Numbered from the stretch's first letter, positions 9,325-20,252 are shown. The stretch: 64,000 nucleotides of DNA from Auriscalpium vulgare (GCA_019915015.1 JAHBBC010000003.1:1178001-1242000), one strand, 5' to 3'. Notes: generated from the letters alone by a model not told the origin. Program-made: numbers and translations.

Positions 9325-10967
9325 ATGCTGCTCCATCGATTTTCGACTTCTCCCCTTGCTCATCTTACCACACGGAGGATGTCCACACAAACAGTGACGG
9401 CCAAGCTTTCCCCACCTTTGCGAGTCCTCGTCTCTGGGTTCGTGCTGGATTCTGGCAACTCTGAGAAAGACACCGCGGAGGTCGCAGACTGGATAGACAA
9501 GGTTGCAAATGGCGATCTCGACAAGTCAGAGGGACTCAAGGTAGCAACCCGATGAACTTCTCCTTCCATTTGATTCACATGCTGTATGAATGAAGGCTCT
9601 AGATGCTCAGCTCCTACCTCGCACGTACATCGTGTCCAACAAGCTGACTGCCGCGGATGTCGCCATCTACGGTGCACTCCATCCCACCTTTGTGCGTAGT
9701 TACCGCCATATATGCAGACTCAAAAACCTAACGACAATGAACAGGCCCAGCTTCAACCATCCCAGTATTACAGTCATCCGGCTCTCACGCGCTACTTCGA
9801 CCACATCCAGTCCCAGCCATCCGTACGAAAAGCCGTCGAATCTCTGTCACCCGCCTTTGGGTTTGTGCAGTTTGACTTTACGAATGCTCCTCCGGCCGTG
9901 CGGAAAGCGCCCGAGCCGAAGAAGACGCAAAAGGCCGCCGAGCCAGCGGAGGCCGCACCTGCTGTTCAGCCCTATGTCGCAGAGGATAAACCAGCGAAGA
10001 AAGAGAAGAAGGAGAAGAAGGAGAAGAAGCCCGCGGCTGCCGATACTGCTGCTCCTGCTTCGAAAAAGGCGGCTGGTCCAGGTAAGGCTGCGCCCGCCCC
10101 TGCTGAAGACGCCGGCGAACCGATTCCCTCCATGGTGGACCTGAGGGTTGGCCGTATCATCGATGGTACGTAGCCCACGGCTTCAGTCTTAGCAGACTCT
10201 GATTCTTCTCTAGTCAACAAACACCCTGACGCCGATGGCCTCTACATTGAGGTATAACACGTCACAGCTCATGACGCTCTACTCTTCTCATATACGGCCT
10301 GTTTCCCAGCAAATTGATTTCGGTGAGGAGAGCGGGCCGCGCACCGTGGTGTCCGGACTGGTGCACTACATACCAATAGAGAAGATGCGCGATCAGTGGC
10401 TTGTTGGCGTGGTGCGTATCAATTCGTGCCCTTGACTTGTTTCCAGGCTAACCGCATACCATAGTGCAACCTCAAGCCTGCCAACATGCGCGGAGTCAAG
10501 AGCTTTGCTATGGTCCTCTGTGTGAGTAATCAGCATTTACAGGTGTCCGTTCAGCTTCGACCAACAGATCGCAGGCTACTTCAAAAGACGGGAAAGAAGC
10601 GGGTATTGAACTTGTCCAGCCACCTCCGAACTCAAAGCCTGGTGACAGAATTTATTTCGAGGGAGCCGAGTATGAAGGCCAGCAGTTCAGTCTCCGCATA
10701 ACCTCAGTGTCACTCACAGATGACCGCAGATAAAGCGCCGCTTTCTCAACTCAACCCAAAGAAGAAGATCTTCGAAACTGTCCAGCCAGGTACGTACTTG
10801 TACTGTCTTTACCTTGCTGGAAATAGTCTGACCTCGACATAGGGTTCACTACTTTGGAAAGCCGGGAAGCTGCGTGGGTTAACCCGGCGACCAAGACTGT
10901 GCACAGGATCAGAACGAAGGCGGGTGTATGTTTGGCACCGACGCTTGTAGGAGCCTCGTTGTCATAG
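9325..10967 (+). CDS. ARC1: Arc1-type tRNA-binding cofactor (GST-C-like plus EMAPII/OB-fold domain)
   Basis: Homolog of yeast Arc1p and the AIMP1 family, which delivers tRNA to methionyl- and glutamyl-tRNA synthetases. A GST-C-like N-terminal half (PRTYIVSNKLTAADVAIYGAL) is followed by a Lys/Ala-rich basic linker and a C-terminal tRNA-binding OB fold (MVDLRVGRIIDVNKHPDADG, RTVVSGLVHYI, NLKPANMRGVKS) and EMAPII-like end. Nine exons: to 9540, 9596-9691, 9745-10165, 10214-10251, 10310-10411, 10465-10521, from 10575, 10730-10789, 10843-10967. The exon-7 end is ambiguous: 10677 with a GC donor or 10689 with a GT donor and only a 40-nt intron; both keep frame. The first ATG (9325) overlaps a TATA-like TTATAT, so the ATG at 9379 may be the real start (387 residues). 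The 3' end overlaps the F-box gene. Confidence 0.9.
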
Positions 10968-12853
10968 AAAGTGACTTTGGCGACCAGGGCATAGTAATTC
11001 TAATATAGTCTTTGTCCTTGTCCGTTGATACATAACGATAAGTAATGCTGCGATGGCCCGGGCAAGAAGTCACAGACACCATGACCTGTAAGCCCACTTC
11101 CGCGACTCTATCGGAATCACGGGAGTTGTATCCCACTTCCTGCACGCTGTTGCTGGGACCTGGAGAGTATATAAGCATCTTCATGTGGCACCAGAGATAG
11201 GCGCGTACCAGCTTGACGCCTTTTCTGAACACCATCTTTTTCACGTCCCAGCTCTCGCCGGCGCATTTCTTCACCACCGTCAAGTTCCGGAAAACCGTGC
11301 GCAAGTATGTCATGACGATTGCTTCGTTATCTTCATCTATATTGGAAATATCCCAGTTGAAACCCCATAACGGCGACCTTGACTGCGATGTTGTGCGGGC
11401 GAGGTAGGCAAGGGCTTGTCGATCCGGAACAGAGATAGGCGTCTTGAGGACCTGGAGGGCAGGGTATTCGGCGAAGAGCGGAAGAGATGCCAGCGCGAGG
11501 GTCGGAAGCCAGTTCGGACAGTCGAAGTGGCTGGGATGTGTGTCAAGTCCCAGGAAGTGAAGACGAGACCATGCGACTCCCATCCTGTGGATGTCGTCTT
11601 CGCAGAGATCAATGGAGATGCCGAGTTGATGCAACTCAAGATGGGCAAGGTGAGACAAGCGGTACAGCGGGCGGAACGCGGTCCCCTTCACCGTACGATT
11701 GGTGGCATCGACCCGGAACGCCGGGTACTTGCTCATGGATATTTCGATGTGAGAGACGCTCACTGGGCAGCGGCCCAGACAGCGCAATAGTCTCGTAACA
11801 TCGGGTGACGAGGGAACTGTGGTGAGGCGCAGCTGTGCTCGTTTGCGCGGAAAGCAATGAATGGCGGTGAGGATATCGGAAAGATATGGTGCAGGTCCGT
11901 GAAGAGTGACCACTTCCAAGGAAGGGAAATACGGGTGATGGGGGTCGTCTGGCCATGGCCTGCTCGTGATCATTTCGTCTGGGGTAGGAAATTCGTGCCA
12001 TTCGTGAGACTGGAGGATCTTGAATTCCGTGAGGTGGATTAGCTTCGTCGCAATGCCGAGGAAGCTCGGTAGCGTGGTTGGCGTTACGAACGATCCCGTG
12101 AGTGACAAAGACGTGAGATGAGAACAATTGTCCGCCACAGATCGTAATATTTGGCTCGGTGTGCTGGAAAAGTCGGAAGCAGACTTGCTGCGCATTTCCA
12201 GGGAGCGAAGACGAGACGTCATAAATGGCGCCACTCGGTAGAGGTGCAAATGTGACTCTACGTCCCAGGTCACGGTGTCGACGTTGCCCAACACTTGATC
12301 GGCAAAAGGATGAGAGTCCAGGACGTTTGAAACAGTCATCGGTGTAGTCTGCTCGTGCCTCTCGCAATATGCTAGGGAGCGAATTGAGCCTCGGGGGTGG
12401 GTGATGAATGAACCACGTTGAGCCCGACCGGCGGGCAAACGGTGCTTGATCACCTGTGGGCAAATTTCAGACACTAACGAGTTGAAAGAGAAATAGGAGA
12501 CCTACGGGAGTAGAATGGCCAAACTTCTTGACTTTGACGTCGTCCGGAAGCAGCCCGATGACGGCCTGGAAGGAAGGGACTTTGTTCCATAAAAGCTCCG
12601 CTGCAGGTCCGTGAAATATCTTGCATACGCGCATGCATTGCAAGAGCGTATGGCGAAAATCGGCATCCCTGTCTGGTGCTGCCAGTCTCTGGAGGCGATG
12701 GATCTTGTAGGACGCTTCGAGGGCAGAGAGAGCCTCCTCGTCGAGTCCTAGAAGCTCCGTTGGCTCGAGGAAGTCATGGATCGACGGAGCTGGGGTGCGA
12801 GTGGCCTCAAAAATCCTAAAAACCAGGGATTGATTGGACCAGATGCGATGCAT
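10909..12853 (-). CDS. F-box-like protein with leucine-rich C-terminal region
   Basis: Two exons, 12853-12506 and 12453-10909, joined across a 52-nt intron, encode 630 residues. The N-terminus is an agaricomycete F-box-type segment (HRIWSNQSLVFRIFE and LLQCMRVCKIFHGPAAELLW). The long second exon has repeated leucine-rich strands such as LTSLSLTG and FPSLEVVTLHG, consistent with a divergent LRR solenoid used for substrate choice in SCF ubiquitin ligases. This is a large lineage-expanded family, so the target is unknown. Its final 59 coding bases run antisense to the last exon of ARC1. A TATA-like ATATATATAC on the minus strand lies about 100 bp upstream of the ATG. Confidence 0.78.
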
Positions 12854-13166
12854 AGCGCCAGGCTATGGAGAGAGAGAAGGGCGTAAAAGAGCAGGAGGTA
12901 TCGCCGGCAGTGGGTATCAGTCTGGAGAAAATCAGCGTCGGGTGCCATGGCTGTATATATATTCAATTTGATTTTTGAAAAAAGAACAAGGAAACGTAGC
13001 CGCGCTGCAAGCAGCAGCAAAAGAAATGAACAAGAAACGAAGAAGTGGCCAACACAAAGTCGAGGACAAGACCGCACAGGATAGACGCACGCGTGCCGAG
13101 TTTAGAACTCAGCCTTGGCCACAGTTCCCTTGACGCTCACCGCGTCGCGTCCAGTGCTTGTCCTCC
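12854..13166. promoter_or_regulatory. Divergent upstream region of F-box and mitochondrial L6 genes
   Basis: The 313 bp between two outward-facing starts hold an AT-rich run at 12953-12985, including a TATATATAT element oriented for the F-box gene, and otherwise no recognisable coding or RNA feature. Confidence 0.4.
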
Positions 13167-13865
13167 ATGCGCCCCTGGCCCACCTCCCGTCTCCCCAATG
13201 CCGCCCGTCTTTTCTCATCCTCTGCCGCAGCCCGCGGGCACACCTCCAACATAGGGAAAGCACCCATCAAATTCCCTCCAACCGTCACCTTCGCCCCGTC
13301 GCCCACCGCTCTCTCCGTCACCGGCCCGCGGGGCACCACCTCCGTTCCCCTCGAGCCCTACATGGCGATCGCCTTCCCAGCAGAGGACACGCTTGCCCTC
13401 AGTGTTCAGGATGCAGAGCAGAAGAAGCAGCGCTCAATGTGGGGCCTCACGCGCACGTTAATCAACAATGCGGTCGTCGGCATGACGGAGGGCTTCACGG
13501 TTCCGGTCTACCTCGTCGGCGTTGGCTACCGAGCCGCGCTGGAGGAGGATCCCCGAGGGACAACAAATGGGGGCAGTGGGATGCGGCTGAATATGAAGCT
13601 GGGCTTCAGTCACACCGTGTACGAGCCCGTGCCGGCGCACATCAAGGCGGAGGTCCCGTCCGCCACAAAAATCGTGCTCAGCTGTACGGACAAACACTTG
13701 TTGGGCCTATTTGCCGCCAAAGTACGGAAATGGCGACCGCCAGAGCCGTACAAGGGCAAGGTGTGTGGTTCGACTCGCATTTGCTTGGGACGAAGCTAAG
13801 CACCGACGCAGGGCGTTTTTGTCGGCAGTGAGACTATCAGAATCAAAGCCGTCAAGAAGAAGTGA
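13167..13865 (+). CDS. MRPL6: Mitochondrial large ribosomal subunit protein uL6m
   Basis: Two exons, 13167-13760 and 13812-13865, encode 215 residues. The N-terminus (MRPWPTSRLPNAARLFSSS) is Arg/Ser-rich without acids, a good mitochondrial targeting sequence. The body is a ribosomal L6 protein: GKAPIKFPP, a LTRTLINNAVVGMTEGF helix, YLVGVGYRA, and the C-terminal GVFVGSETIRIKAVKKK, which reads like bacterial/mitochondrial L6 ends and binds the 23S-like rRNA near the sarcin-ricin loop. The ATG at 13167 is the first in frame; the frame is open a few codons upstream without an ATG. An intron placed before the last 17 codons restores the conserved end. Confidence 0.92.
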
Positions 13866-14303
13866 CCGAGATATACGTTACATTCGTCATACTTGCAATC
13901 CATTCGACCTTCGACTGGTACTTGTTCTCGCCGCGACAGAAATCTTTTGTCGTTCCGACAATTGAGCCACAGCAGGAGTCGCCCGACGGACTATGCTGCA
14001 TAGAGAACATTGCTGATAACAGCACCGGCGGTACAGACCGTTACGAATGATATTTGTTCTGTCTGCGGCATAGATTGAACGGGTTTCCAAGGAAGAGCGG
14101 GTGAAGCAAAGTGGCGAAACAAAGCCAACGTTTCCATGGTGCATCTCGTAAGGACGCGGCGAACAAGCAGACATCTTGCGCTGGGGAGATCCACGGAAAC
14201 ACACAGCCTCCGGGCTCAGTAGAGTCAGACTGTGGCCAACCTGCCAACCTGCCGGGTGCAGTCGCCTCAGCGCGCTTCCCACGCCTTGTCCCCAACCACC
14301 GAC
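13866..14303. other. Intergenic, no gene recognised
   Basis: These 438 bases between the L6 stop and the zinc-knuckle start contain only shadow frames. They presumably hold the L6 terminator and the promoter of the next gene; I could not identify specific sites. Confidence 0.4.
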
Positions 14304-14990
14304 ATGTCCAAGTACGCCCCCCACAGCAGAGGTGCCAACACCCCCCGCGCAACGTCCTCCACCATCTGCCAGAAGTGTCTTGGTACAGGTCCGTCGCCCG
14401 TCGCCCCCGTCTGCTCGCCACACTCACCGCCCCCAGGCCACTTCACCTACCAGTGCCAGTCCACACGGCCCTATGTCTCCCGCCCGTCCCGCACGAAACA
14501 ACTAGAGAACCCGCACGCATTGGCCAAGCTCAAGGCCGATGGAAAGCCCTCCGTAGAAGTTCCGGAGGAGTTCAAGACCAAGTCGGTGACGTTCACATCC
14601 TCCGCTTCGCTCAATGCTTAACCATGGTTCACTTCCACAGGGCGGGAACCGCCAATCGTATCTTGGAGGGGAAGGAGAAGGCTAGGGAAAAGGACGATGG
14701 GAAGAGGTCCGCGAAACGCGCGAAACGGTGCGTCTCACTCCCACCACCAAGTTTCGTCTCTGACCTCTGTGGCGGGATCGGCTTGCAGGTCAGACACGCG
14801 CTCGACCTCAGGGAAGGACTCGAGCTCAGACTCAGACTCGGACTCCTCAGACTCAGACTCGGGTTCTTCAAGCTCGGGTTCGGATTCCAGCTCTTCAAGG
14901 AGCTCGTCGCGGGAGCGCAGTCACAAGCGGCGGGTTCCTCGGCGCCGGCGCACGTCCAGCATCGCGTCTGGAAACAGCAGAGAGGGCTAG
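14304..14990 (+). CDS. ZCCHC10-like zinc knuckle protein with Ser/Asp-rich tail
   Basis: Four exons (14304-14388, 14437-14581, 14641-14727, 14789-14990) give 172 residues. The first splice completes a CCHC zinc knuckle, CQKCLGTGHFTYQC, spacing C-x2-C-x4-H-x4-C, near residues 23-36. It is followed by PSRTKQLENP and EVPEEFKTKAGTANRILE, the core that defines the ZCCHC10 family. The C-terminal third alternates Ser and Asp, then Ser and Arg (RSSSRERSHKRR), which resembles splicing-associated RS/SD proteins. A nuclear RNA-related role is likely by analogy only; the knuckle should bind single-stranded RNA. The tail is almost entirely low complexity. Confidence 0.83.
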
Positions 14991-15146
14991 GCACCCAACT
15001 CCCTGGTCCTGAGCGCATATCGCTTGGCGAGCTTACACGATCCCTCTGCAATCACTCTTGCAAGCATACCCTATGCTCCCACATGACGAATGATACGGGC
15101 CTCGTCCAATAACAGATATGATAGCGCGAGAAGTATCGGATACAGG

Positions 15147-15957
15147 TCATGAGCACTTGACTTCGGTAGCCCTTGTGTTCATAATCAATGCCACGATCAA
15201 CCTGTTCACTGGAATGAGACGTCGCACACATGTATACAATTGGAACACATACCCGTAAAGCCCTAACACTTCGGCGAAGATGAGAATGAGAACCATCGCG
15301 ACAAAGATACGCGACTCGCGCACGTATGCGCGCACACACTGCGCATACAGTACGTCAGAGAGCCGGACTCCTTCTGCTGAGACGTGACACGCACCGAATC
15401 TCCGACGATGCCGATCGCATAGCCAGCAGCGAGTCCGGTGAGTCCACAGGACAGCCCTGCGCCGAGGTGAATAAAGCCAGCGAACAGCGAGTAATCTTGT
15501 GACGAGTCCACTAGAGCACACGGGTGGATTAGCATGCGCCGGGTTGTTGCCTTCAGACCGCTTACGGCTACCAGCGATCAGCACTGACACAACAAGGCCA
15601 TAGACGGCGATAATGCCGGACATGACAACGGGGATGAGGGACTGCCAGGACGTTAGTTGGAGGGCTTGGAGCCTTGCTCATGAACACACACCTTCATGAT
15701 CAACTCTGGCCTGAATTGACCAAGACCAGCAATACCGATGCCTGCTTTCGATGTTCCATAAGCTGCGCCGACCGCTACACGGGAGGAGGGTCAGGTAAGC
15801 CTAGGCCTATAGGAAATGCTATGATGAAGACAGACTGCTGAAGATCATCTGCGAGCCCGCTGGTTAGCCTGGCCTCGAGCTCGCGTGTCATACCACTTAC
15901 CGACGACGCAACTCCTGCAAAGCCGAAGAACGGCGCGTATGGGGGACAGGTGGACAT
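15147..15957 (-). CDS. VMA11: V-type ATPase V0 proteolipid subunit c'
   Basis: Proton-conducting ring subunit of the vacuolar ATPase. Seven exons: 15957-15901, 15848-15836, 15774-15692, 15641-15566, 15510-15395, 15338-15253 and 15201-15147, encoding 161 residues, the family size. Four membrane helices are visible: [18 protein letters not shown], a [19 protein letters not shown] helix, a [20 protein letters not shown] helix, and the last helix with the essential glutamate in [11 protein letters not shown]. The signature [17 protein letters not shown] and the IAGSL--DYSLF loop match fungal subunit c' (Vma11) better than c (Vma3). Exon 2 is only 13 nt and supplies most of MIFST. The gene is divergent from VMA6 with only 127 bp between the two ATGs. 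Confidence 0.92.
15836..15848 (-). other. 13-nt micro-exon of VMA11
   Basis: Thirteen bases flanked by CAG upstream and GTCTGT downstream on the minus strand. Including it gives SSMIFSTVGAAYGT, the expected first membrane helix of a V-ATPase proteolipid; omitting it breaks the frame and removes helix residues. Confidence 0.75.
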
Positions 15958-16084
15958 GGCGGTGAAGTGTAGGGAATCGTGCACTTTGAGCAACGCGCGC
16001 TAGCCAGGAAGTGCCGCGTCGGGCTGAGTTTGAACGACGCCTGCGCACCGCGGCTTCAACGCGCTCACGTCCATCTCCCTCGAC
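15958..16084. promoter_or_regulatory. Bidirectional promoter of VMA11 and VMA6
   Basis: Only 127 bp separate the ATGs of the two V0-sector genes, so both must be driven from here or from overlapping sites. I see no clear TATA box. Shared control is inferred from the layout. Confidence 0.6.
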
Positions 16085-17400
16085 ATGGAGGCTTTGTTCT
16101 TCAACGTGAGTCCCTGGGCAACTTGGCTGTTCTCGTGACGCCTGATTGACACAGTGCTCAAGGTTGACACCGGCTTTCTGGAGGGCATCGTGCGAGGCTA
16201 CCGCGCGGGCATCCTCACCACTGGCCAGTACGCCAACTTGACACAGTGCGAGACTCTTGACGGTGCGCAGTCAGACCAGCTGCTAACAGCTTGTTAAACT
16301 GACGTCCCAAATGGCCAGATGTAAAGACCCAACTGTCCTCTACCGACTACGGTAACTTCCTAGCGGAGGAACCGTCACCCATCTCCCCGTCCACAATCGC
16401 CGACAAGGCCCTCAAAGTCCTCGTCGATCAGTTCAACTTCATCAAAAGCAACTCAGTGTATCCTCTAAACAAGTTCCTCGAGTACATGACGTGCGTTTGA
16501 GCTTTCGCGCGAAGCCCGAGTACATGCTAACGAATGGATGCAGTTACGGCTACATGATCGACAATGTCATCCTCCTTATCACAGGGACGCTGCACAAACG
16601 GGAAACCAAGGAACTCTTGCGTCGCTGTCATCCATTAGGCTGGTTTGACACCATGCCCGCACTCACCGTCCCAACGACCACCGAGGAGCTCTACGAGTCT
16701 GTGTTGGTCGAAACCGCTCTCGGTACGTGACACCCCGCGCTTCTCGCCCGCCGCCCAAAGTGACATCCCCCACTTAGCGGACTACTTCCGCGACTGCATC
16801 TCCGCCAAGGAGCTCGACACGCTCAACATCGAGATCATCCGCAACACGCTATACAAGGCGTACCTCGAGGACTTCGCCTCCTTCTGCGAGTCCATTGGTG
16901 GGCCTACTGCGGAGGTTATGGGCCGCATCCTCGCCTTCGAGGCGGACCGACGCACAATCAATATCACGATCAACTCCATCGGCACGGCGGTGTCGAAGGA
17001 GCAGCGCGCGCGCCTATTCCCGACGATCGGGCGGCTGTTCCCCGCAGGCAACAACGCGCTCGCCAAAGCGGACGACATGGATCAGGTGCGCGCGGCATGC
17101 GATCCGATCCAGGAGTACCGCGTCTTTTTCGAGGCATCAGGCAATGGCGTACCCGAGCTGCTGCATGACGGCGAGAGCGAGGACGATGACGGGTTCAAGA
17201 TGGTCGCGCAGATTGACGACAAGTTCTTCACGGAAGAGGTCAACCTGAACAAGCAGGCGTTCCTGCAGCAGTTCCAGTATGGTGTGTTCTACGCGTACTT
17301 CAAGCTCAAGGAGCAGGAGATCAGGAACGTGACGTGGATCGCCGAGTGCATTGCGCAGGAGGCGAGGGACCGGATTCAGGACTACATACCCATTTTCTGA
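16085..17400 (+). CDS. VMA6: V-type ATPase V0 subunit d
   Basis: Five exons (16085-16105, 16163-16262, 16319-16490, 16544-16722, 16778-17400) encode 364 residues, close to yeast Vma6p. It is the peripheral V0 subunit that caps the proteolipid ring and couples V1 rotation to proton flow. The N-terminus [20 protein letters not shown] is diagnostic, followed by [25 protein letters not shown] and [15 protein letters not shown]. The C-terminus carries [20 protein letters not shown] and ends in DYIPIF. Exon 1 encodes just seven residues. All conserved blocks are present, so the subunit looks intact. Confidence 0.95.
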
Positions 17401-17598
17401 CGATGCGAATGCTGTAACCTCATATTAAGTTTATTACTGGCATATACGTTTAATTCCCTCCACGTCTGCAGCAATCAATTGGCGTGTTTTTGAAAAGTTG
17501 ATAATACAAGGGAAGATCTACGGATATTATAAAAATACAGTACCCTGGTATTGTGGGTATTAAGCAATAATGGATGTTGACGGACGTGAAGAAGAAAT

Positions 17599-18932
17599 CT
17601 ATGCAGCGACGGCAAGAGGTGCGGTCAAAGCCACGGGCTCCTTCGTTTTCTCCTCGACAACGGCGTCCCGTTCGTGCAATGTCTCGGTAGGACTGAGACT
17701 GCCATCCCTATCGTCCAGCGTGTCGACCGGCCATTGCACGCCAGGCCGATCCAACTCGCCGCGCAACCAGCGTGCTCGGCGCTCGGCGCGGCCGACCATC
17801 CACGGGCCCTCGTTGCCGATGTGACAACCTCCAACGTGCACGCAGTTGCATTTGCCGCCAAGGCTCTCTGGCAAATTCTCTGCGTCGACGAGGTCAAGGA
17901 GCGCGTGTTTGTAGTCCTGGCCATAAATGGATATTTTGGCGACGGTCTGCGCGGATAGCCATGGTTTAATAATACTCCAGATGGCGGTGAACGACGATGG
18001 CGCATTGATGACCACGAGCTGTCCCATGCTGCGCAATGCCAATTCGATGCTGTGCGGGAAGGAATGACTGGCGGTACTCACGTCTCTGGAAAGTACTCTT
18101 GCGATATGTCGAAGGAATGATGAGCCAGCCATTTCATTTGCCAGAACTGAGATAGGCTGTACTATGCTTAGGGAAGGCTGTCATTCATGCGGGAGCGGAC
18201 GAACCTGTATCCTTTGAGATCTACGACCACCAGGGCTTGCTCTATGGTTCGGCCGGCCTGGGCCGAAGCTGCGGGGAGGACTTCCGCAGTGAGCGACTCC
18301 GCATTGACTAGGATTGTCTGCCAGTGTCGTTCAGGCGTGACATGCTTGTAGAGCTTTGACAGGTTTATGCTGCCGAGAGCCTGGATGTTGAGCGGGCGCC
18401 CTGTCTGAAAGGGCTCAGCGCCGGAGACACATGGCGCTTGGAATGGAGGAACGGCACCTTGTCGGTCTGCAAGCGGGAATGGGTAAATGCAAGGCGCACA
18501 GCAAGTGTGCAACGGGATGCGCACCTTGTGAAACCACATCGGCCAGTACCTGAAAACCTCCTCGCGCTCCGGGAACTGGGGGAGATGGGGTCAGATTGCG
18601 GAAGGACAGCGGGCGGACGGGACGGACGTCGTACGGGTCGAGCTGGCGATAGAGCGCGTCGATGCCGACGCCCTCTGTGGTGCGGCGCCACTCGAGGGCG
18701 GCGAGGATCATCTGCTTTGCCTGCTTGACGTTGAAGTTGCGCGCACGCATGAAACGCCTGGGACGGGGGTGAGCGGGCAGGGCGGGCTGATTGATTGTGC
18801 AACAGACAATAGGGTGGCATCGTCGTCGTCGAGGAGATCGGTGTGTGTGAAGACGTGGTCGGCGTCGAGCTCGCGGCGGAGACGGACGAGGGCGGCGTGG
18901 TGGTCGTGTGTGAGGGGGCGTGTGCTGGACAT
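17599..18932 (-). CDS. Sec14-like phosphatidylinositol transfer protein (CRAL-TRIO)
   Basis: CRAL-TRIO lipid-binding protein. The N-terminal helical region reads LVRLRRELDADHVFTHTDLLDDDDATLLRFMRAR in register with the CRAL-TRIO-N domain (quoted here in pieces: DDDDATLL then RFMRARNFNVKQAKQM). The lipid-binding domain contains ALVVVDLKGY, a MGQLVVINAPSSFTAIW strand and helix, and the ENLPESLGGKC end that is nearly invariant in Sec14 proteins. The C-terminus adds about 75 residues including a hydrophilic, acidic stretch. Family members exchange phosphatidylinositol and phosphatidylcholine to regulate PI4P signalling at the Golgi and other membranes. At least four introns interrupt the gene; the first lies just after DDDDATLL. 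Confidence 0.9.
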
Positions 18933-19184
18933 GCGGGTCGCCGACGGCGAGGACGGGTTATAAGAGCGGGAGCGGGGGAGTGCGGGCCGAGCGGGATCGG
19001 GGTCGGAGATGACCGGGGTGTGTCCGGGTGGCGGGCCGCGGCCCCATTAGCGGATATGCGAGGATGCTAAAGCGGGGGATATTGAATGCGGTGACAGTTG
19101 GCATCCGCCGATGTCAGTCGAGCCTTATAACCAGCACCGCGCGCACATGCGCCCCCGCTCTCCCCCCATGCCACCCAGCCACCC
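18933..19184. promoter_or_regulatory. Divergent upstream region of Sec14-like and 7TM genes
   Basis: The 252 bp between two outward-facing ATGs carry a GAGCTTATAA-like stretch (CCTTATAACC, about 19121-19130) suitable as a TATA element for the 7TM gene about 60 bp downstream. Nothing else is recognisable. Confidence 0.35.
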
Positions 19185-20252
19185 ATGGGCGACATCCCCG
19201 TCCCCGCCCTCACACAGCCCATCCTCGCGCACAACATCACCATCATCCTCATCGTAGCCCCGCTCGGCGCCATGCTCGTCCCCATCGTCGGCACCCTCCT
19301 GTTCTTCACCCCGCCACACGCCCGCAGGCGCCCCGTCTTCATCCTCAACATCGTCGCCTGCTGTCTCGGAATATTACAGGCCGCATATAATCTCGCTTTC
19401 ACGTCCCTCATCGTCCTCTATCCGTCTCACCAGCTCCCTGCAGTCGTCTTCTTCCTCGAGATCATACTCCTACTCCTCCCGCCACTCTTTATCGACTCCA
19501 TCCTCCTCTTTCGTCTCCTCGCATTCTACCCCGTCCAGCTCACCCCTCCCCGCACTCTCTCCGCACTCTTGTCCGTACCTGTCGCCGTCAAATTCGGCCG
19601 TCTCGCCACTCTCCTTGCCTTTCTCGTCACCTACCCTATGGACAGACTGCGCGGGCCGCGGGTCGATGCTGTCCAGGGTCTTATCTGGGGGCGCGGCTCG
19701 CTCATAGTCATCCTCTTCGCTCTCCAGGCTCTCGACAACGCGTACGCCCGTTCTCTTATCCCCCCGGATCGCCTCACCAATCGTTTTCCAGCTATGCGTC
19801 CTCTCTTTTCCTCTACAAGCTTTGGCGCTTCAGGAAAAAGGGCAAGAACACAGGCACCAGCAGTCGGTTTCTTCCTCATCTCGATCAATTTCCTCCGAAC
19901 TGACCGCTCTTTCCCCACATCAGACGACGTGCTCGCTCGTGTGCCTGCCGCATTTACCATCGCTCTCGGCAACTACGTGTTCCCCGTCGCCATGAATATC
20001 ATCCAAATCACCCTCATGCTCACCATGCCGCACTTCATCAATGGCATCTACATCATCTTCGCCAACAACTTTGTCACCATACTTGGCGTGGTGTTCGCAA
20101 CGGTCTGGACCAGCCAGCAGAACTGGGTCCTACGCCACCTGGTCGAGACCGGGGCCGATGCGAGGACGGTGTCTGAGATGCAGTTTCGGGTCAAAAGCGT
20201 GTCGACCAACTCCTCCGAATACGATGCCGAGGAGGCGCTGGATTATCGGTGA
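19185..20252 (+). CDS. Seven-transmembrane protein, basidiomycete family
   Basis: Three exons (19185-19741, 19792-19862, 19924-20252) encode 318 residues. Reading through both introns would give a longer open frame, but splicing restores an amphipathic basic loop (YKLWRFRKKGKN) after a membrane helix. Hydrophobic helices are visible at about residues 15-42, 49-75, 82-110, 120-145, 160-185, 215-245 and 250-275, a seven-span layout with the N-terminus outside and a charged Ser-rich tail. The pattern resembles agaricomycete receptor-like membrane proteins of unknown ligand. It lacks the conserved residues by which I would call a pheromone (Ste3) or Git3 receptor, so only membrane protein, possibly a receptor, is claimed. 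Confidence 0.72.
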   Translation: MGDIPVPALTQPILAHNITIILIVAPLGAMLVPIVGTLLFFTPPHARRRPVFILNIVACCLGILQAAYNLAFTSLIVLYPSHQLPAVVFFLEIILLLLPPLFIDSILLFRLLAFYPVQLTPPRTLSALLSVPVAVKFGRLATLLAFLVTYPMDRLRGPRVDAVQGLIWGRGSLIVILFALQALDNAYARSLIPPDRLTNRFPAMRPLFSSTSFGASGKRARTQAPAVGFFLISINFLRTDRSFPTSDDVLARVPAAFTIALGNYVFPVAMNIIQITLMLTMPHFINGIYIIFANNFVTILGVVFATVWTSQQNWVLRHLVETGADARTVSEMQFRVKSVSTNSSEYDAEEALDYR

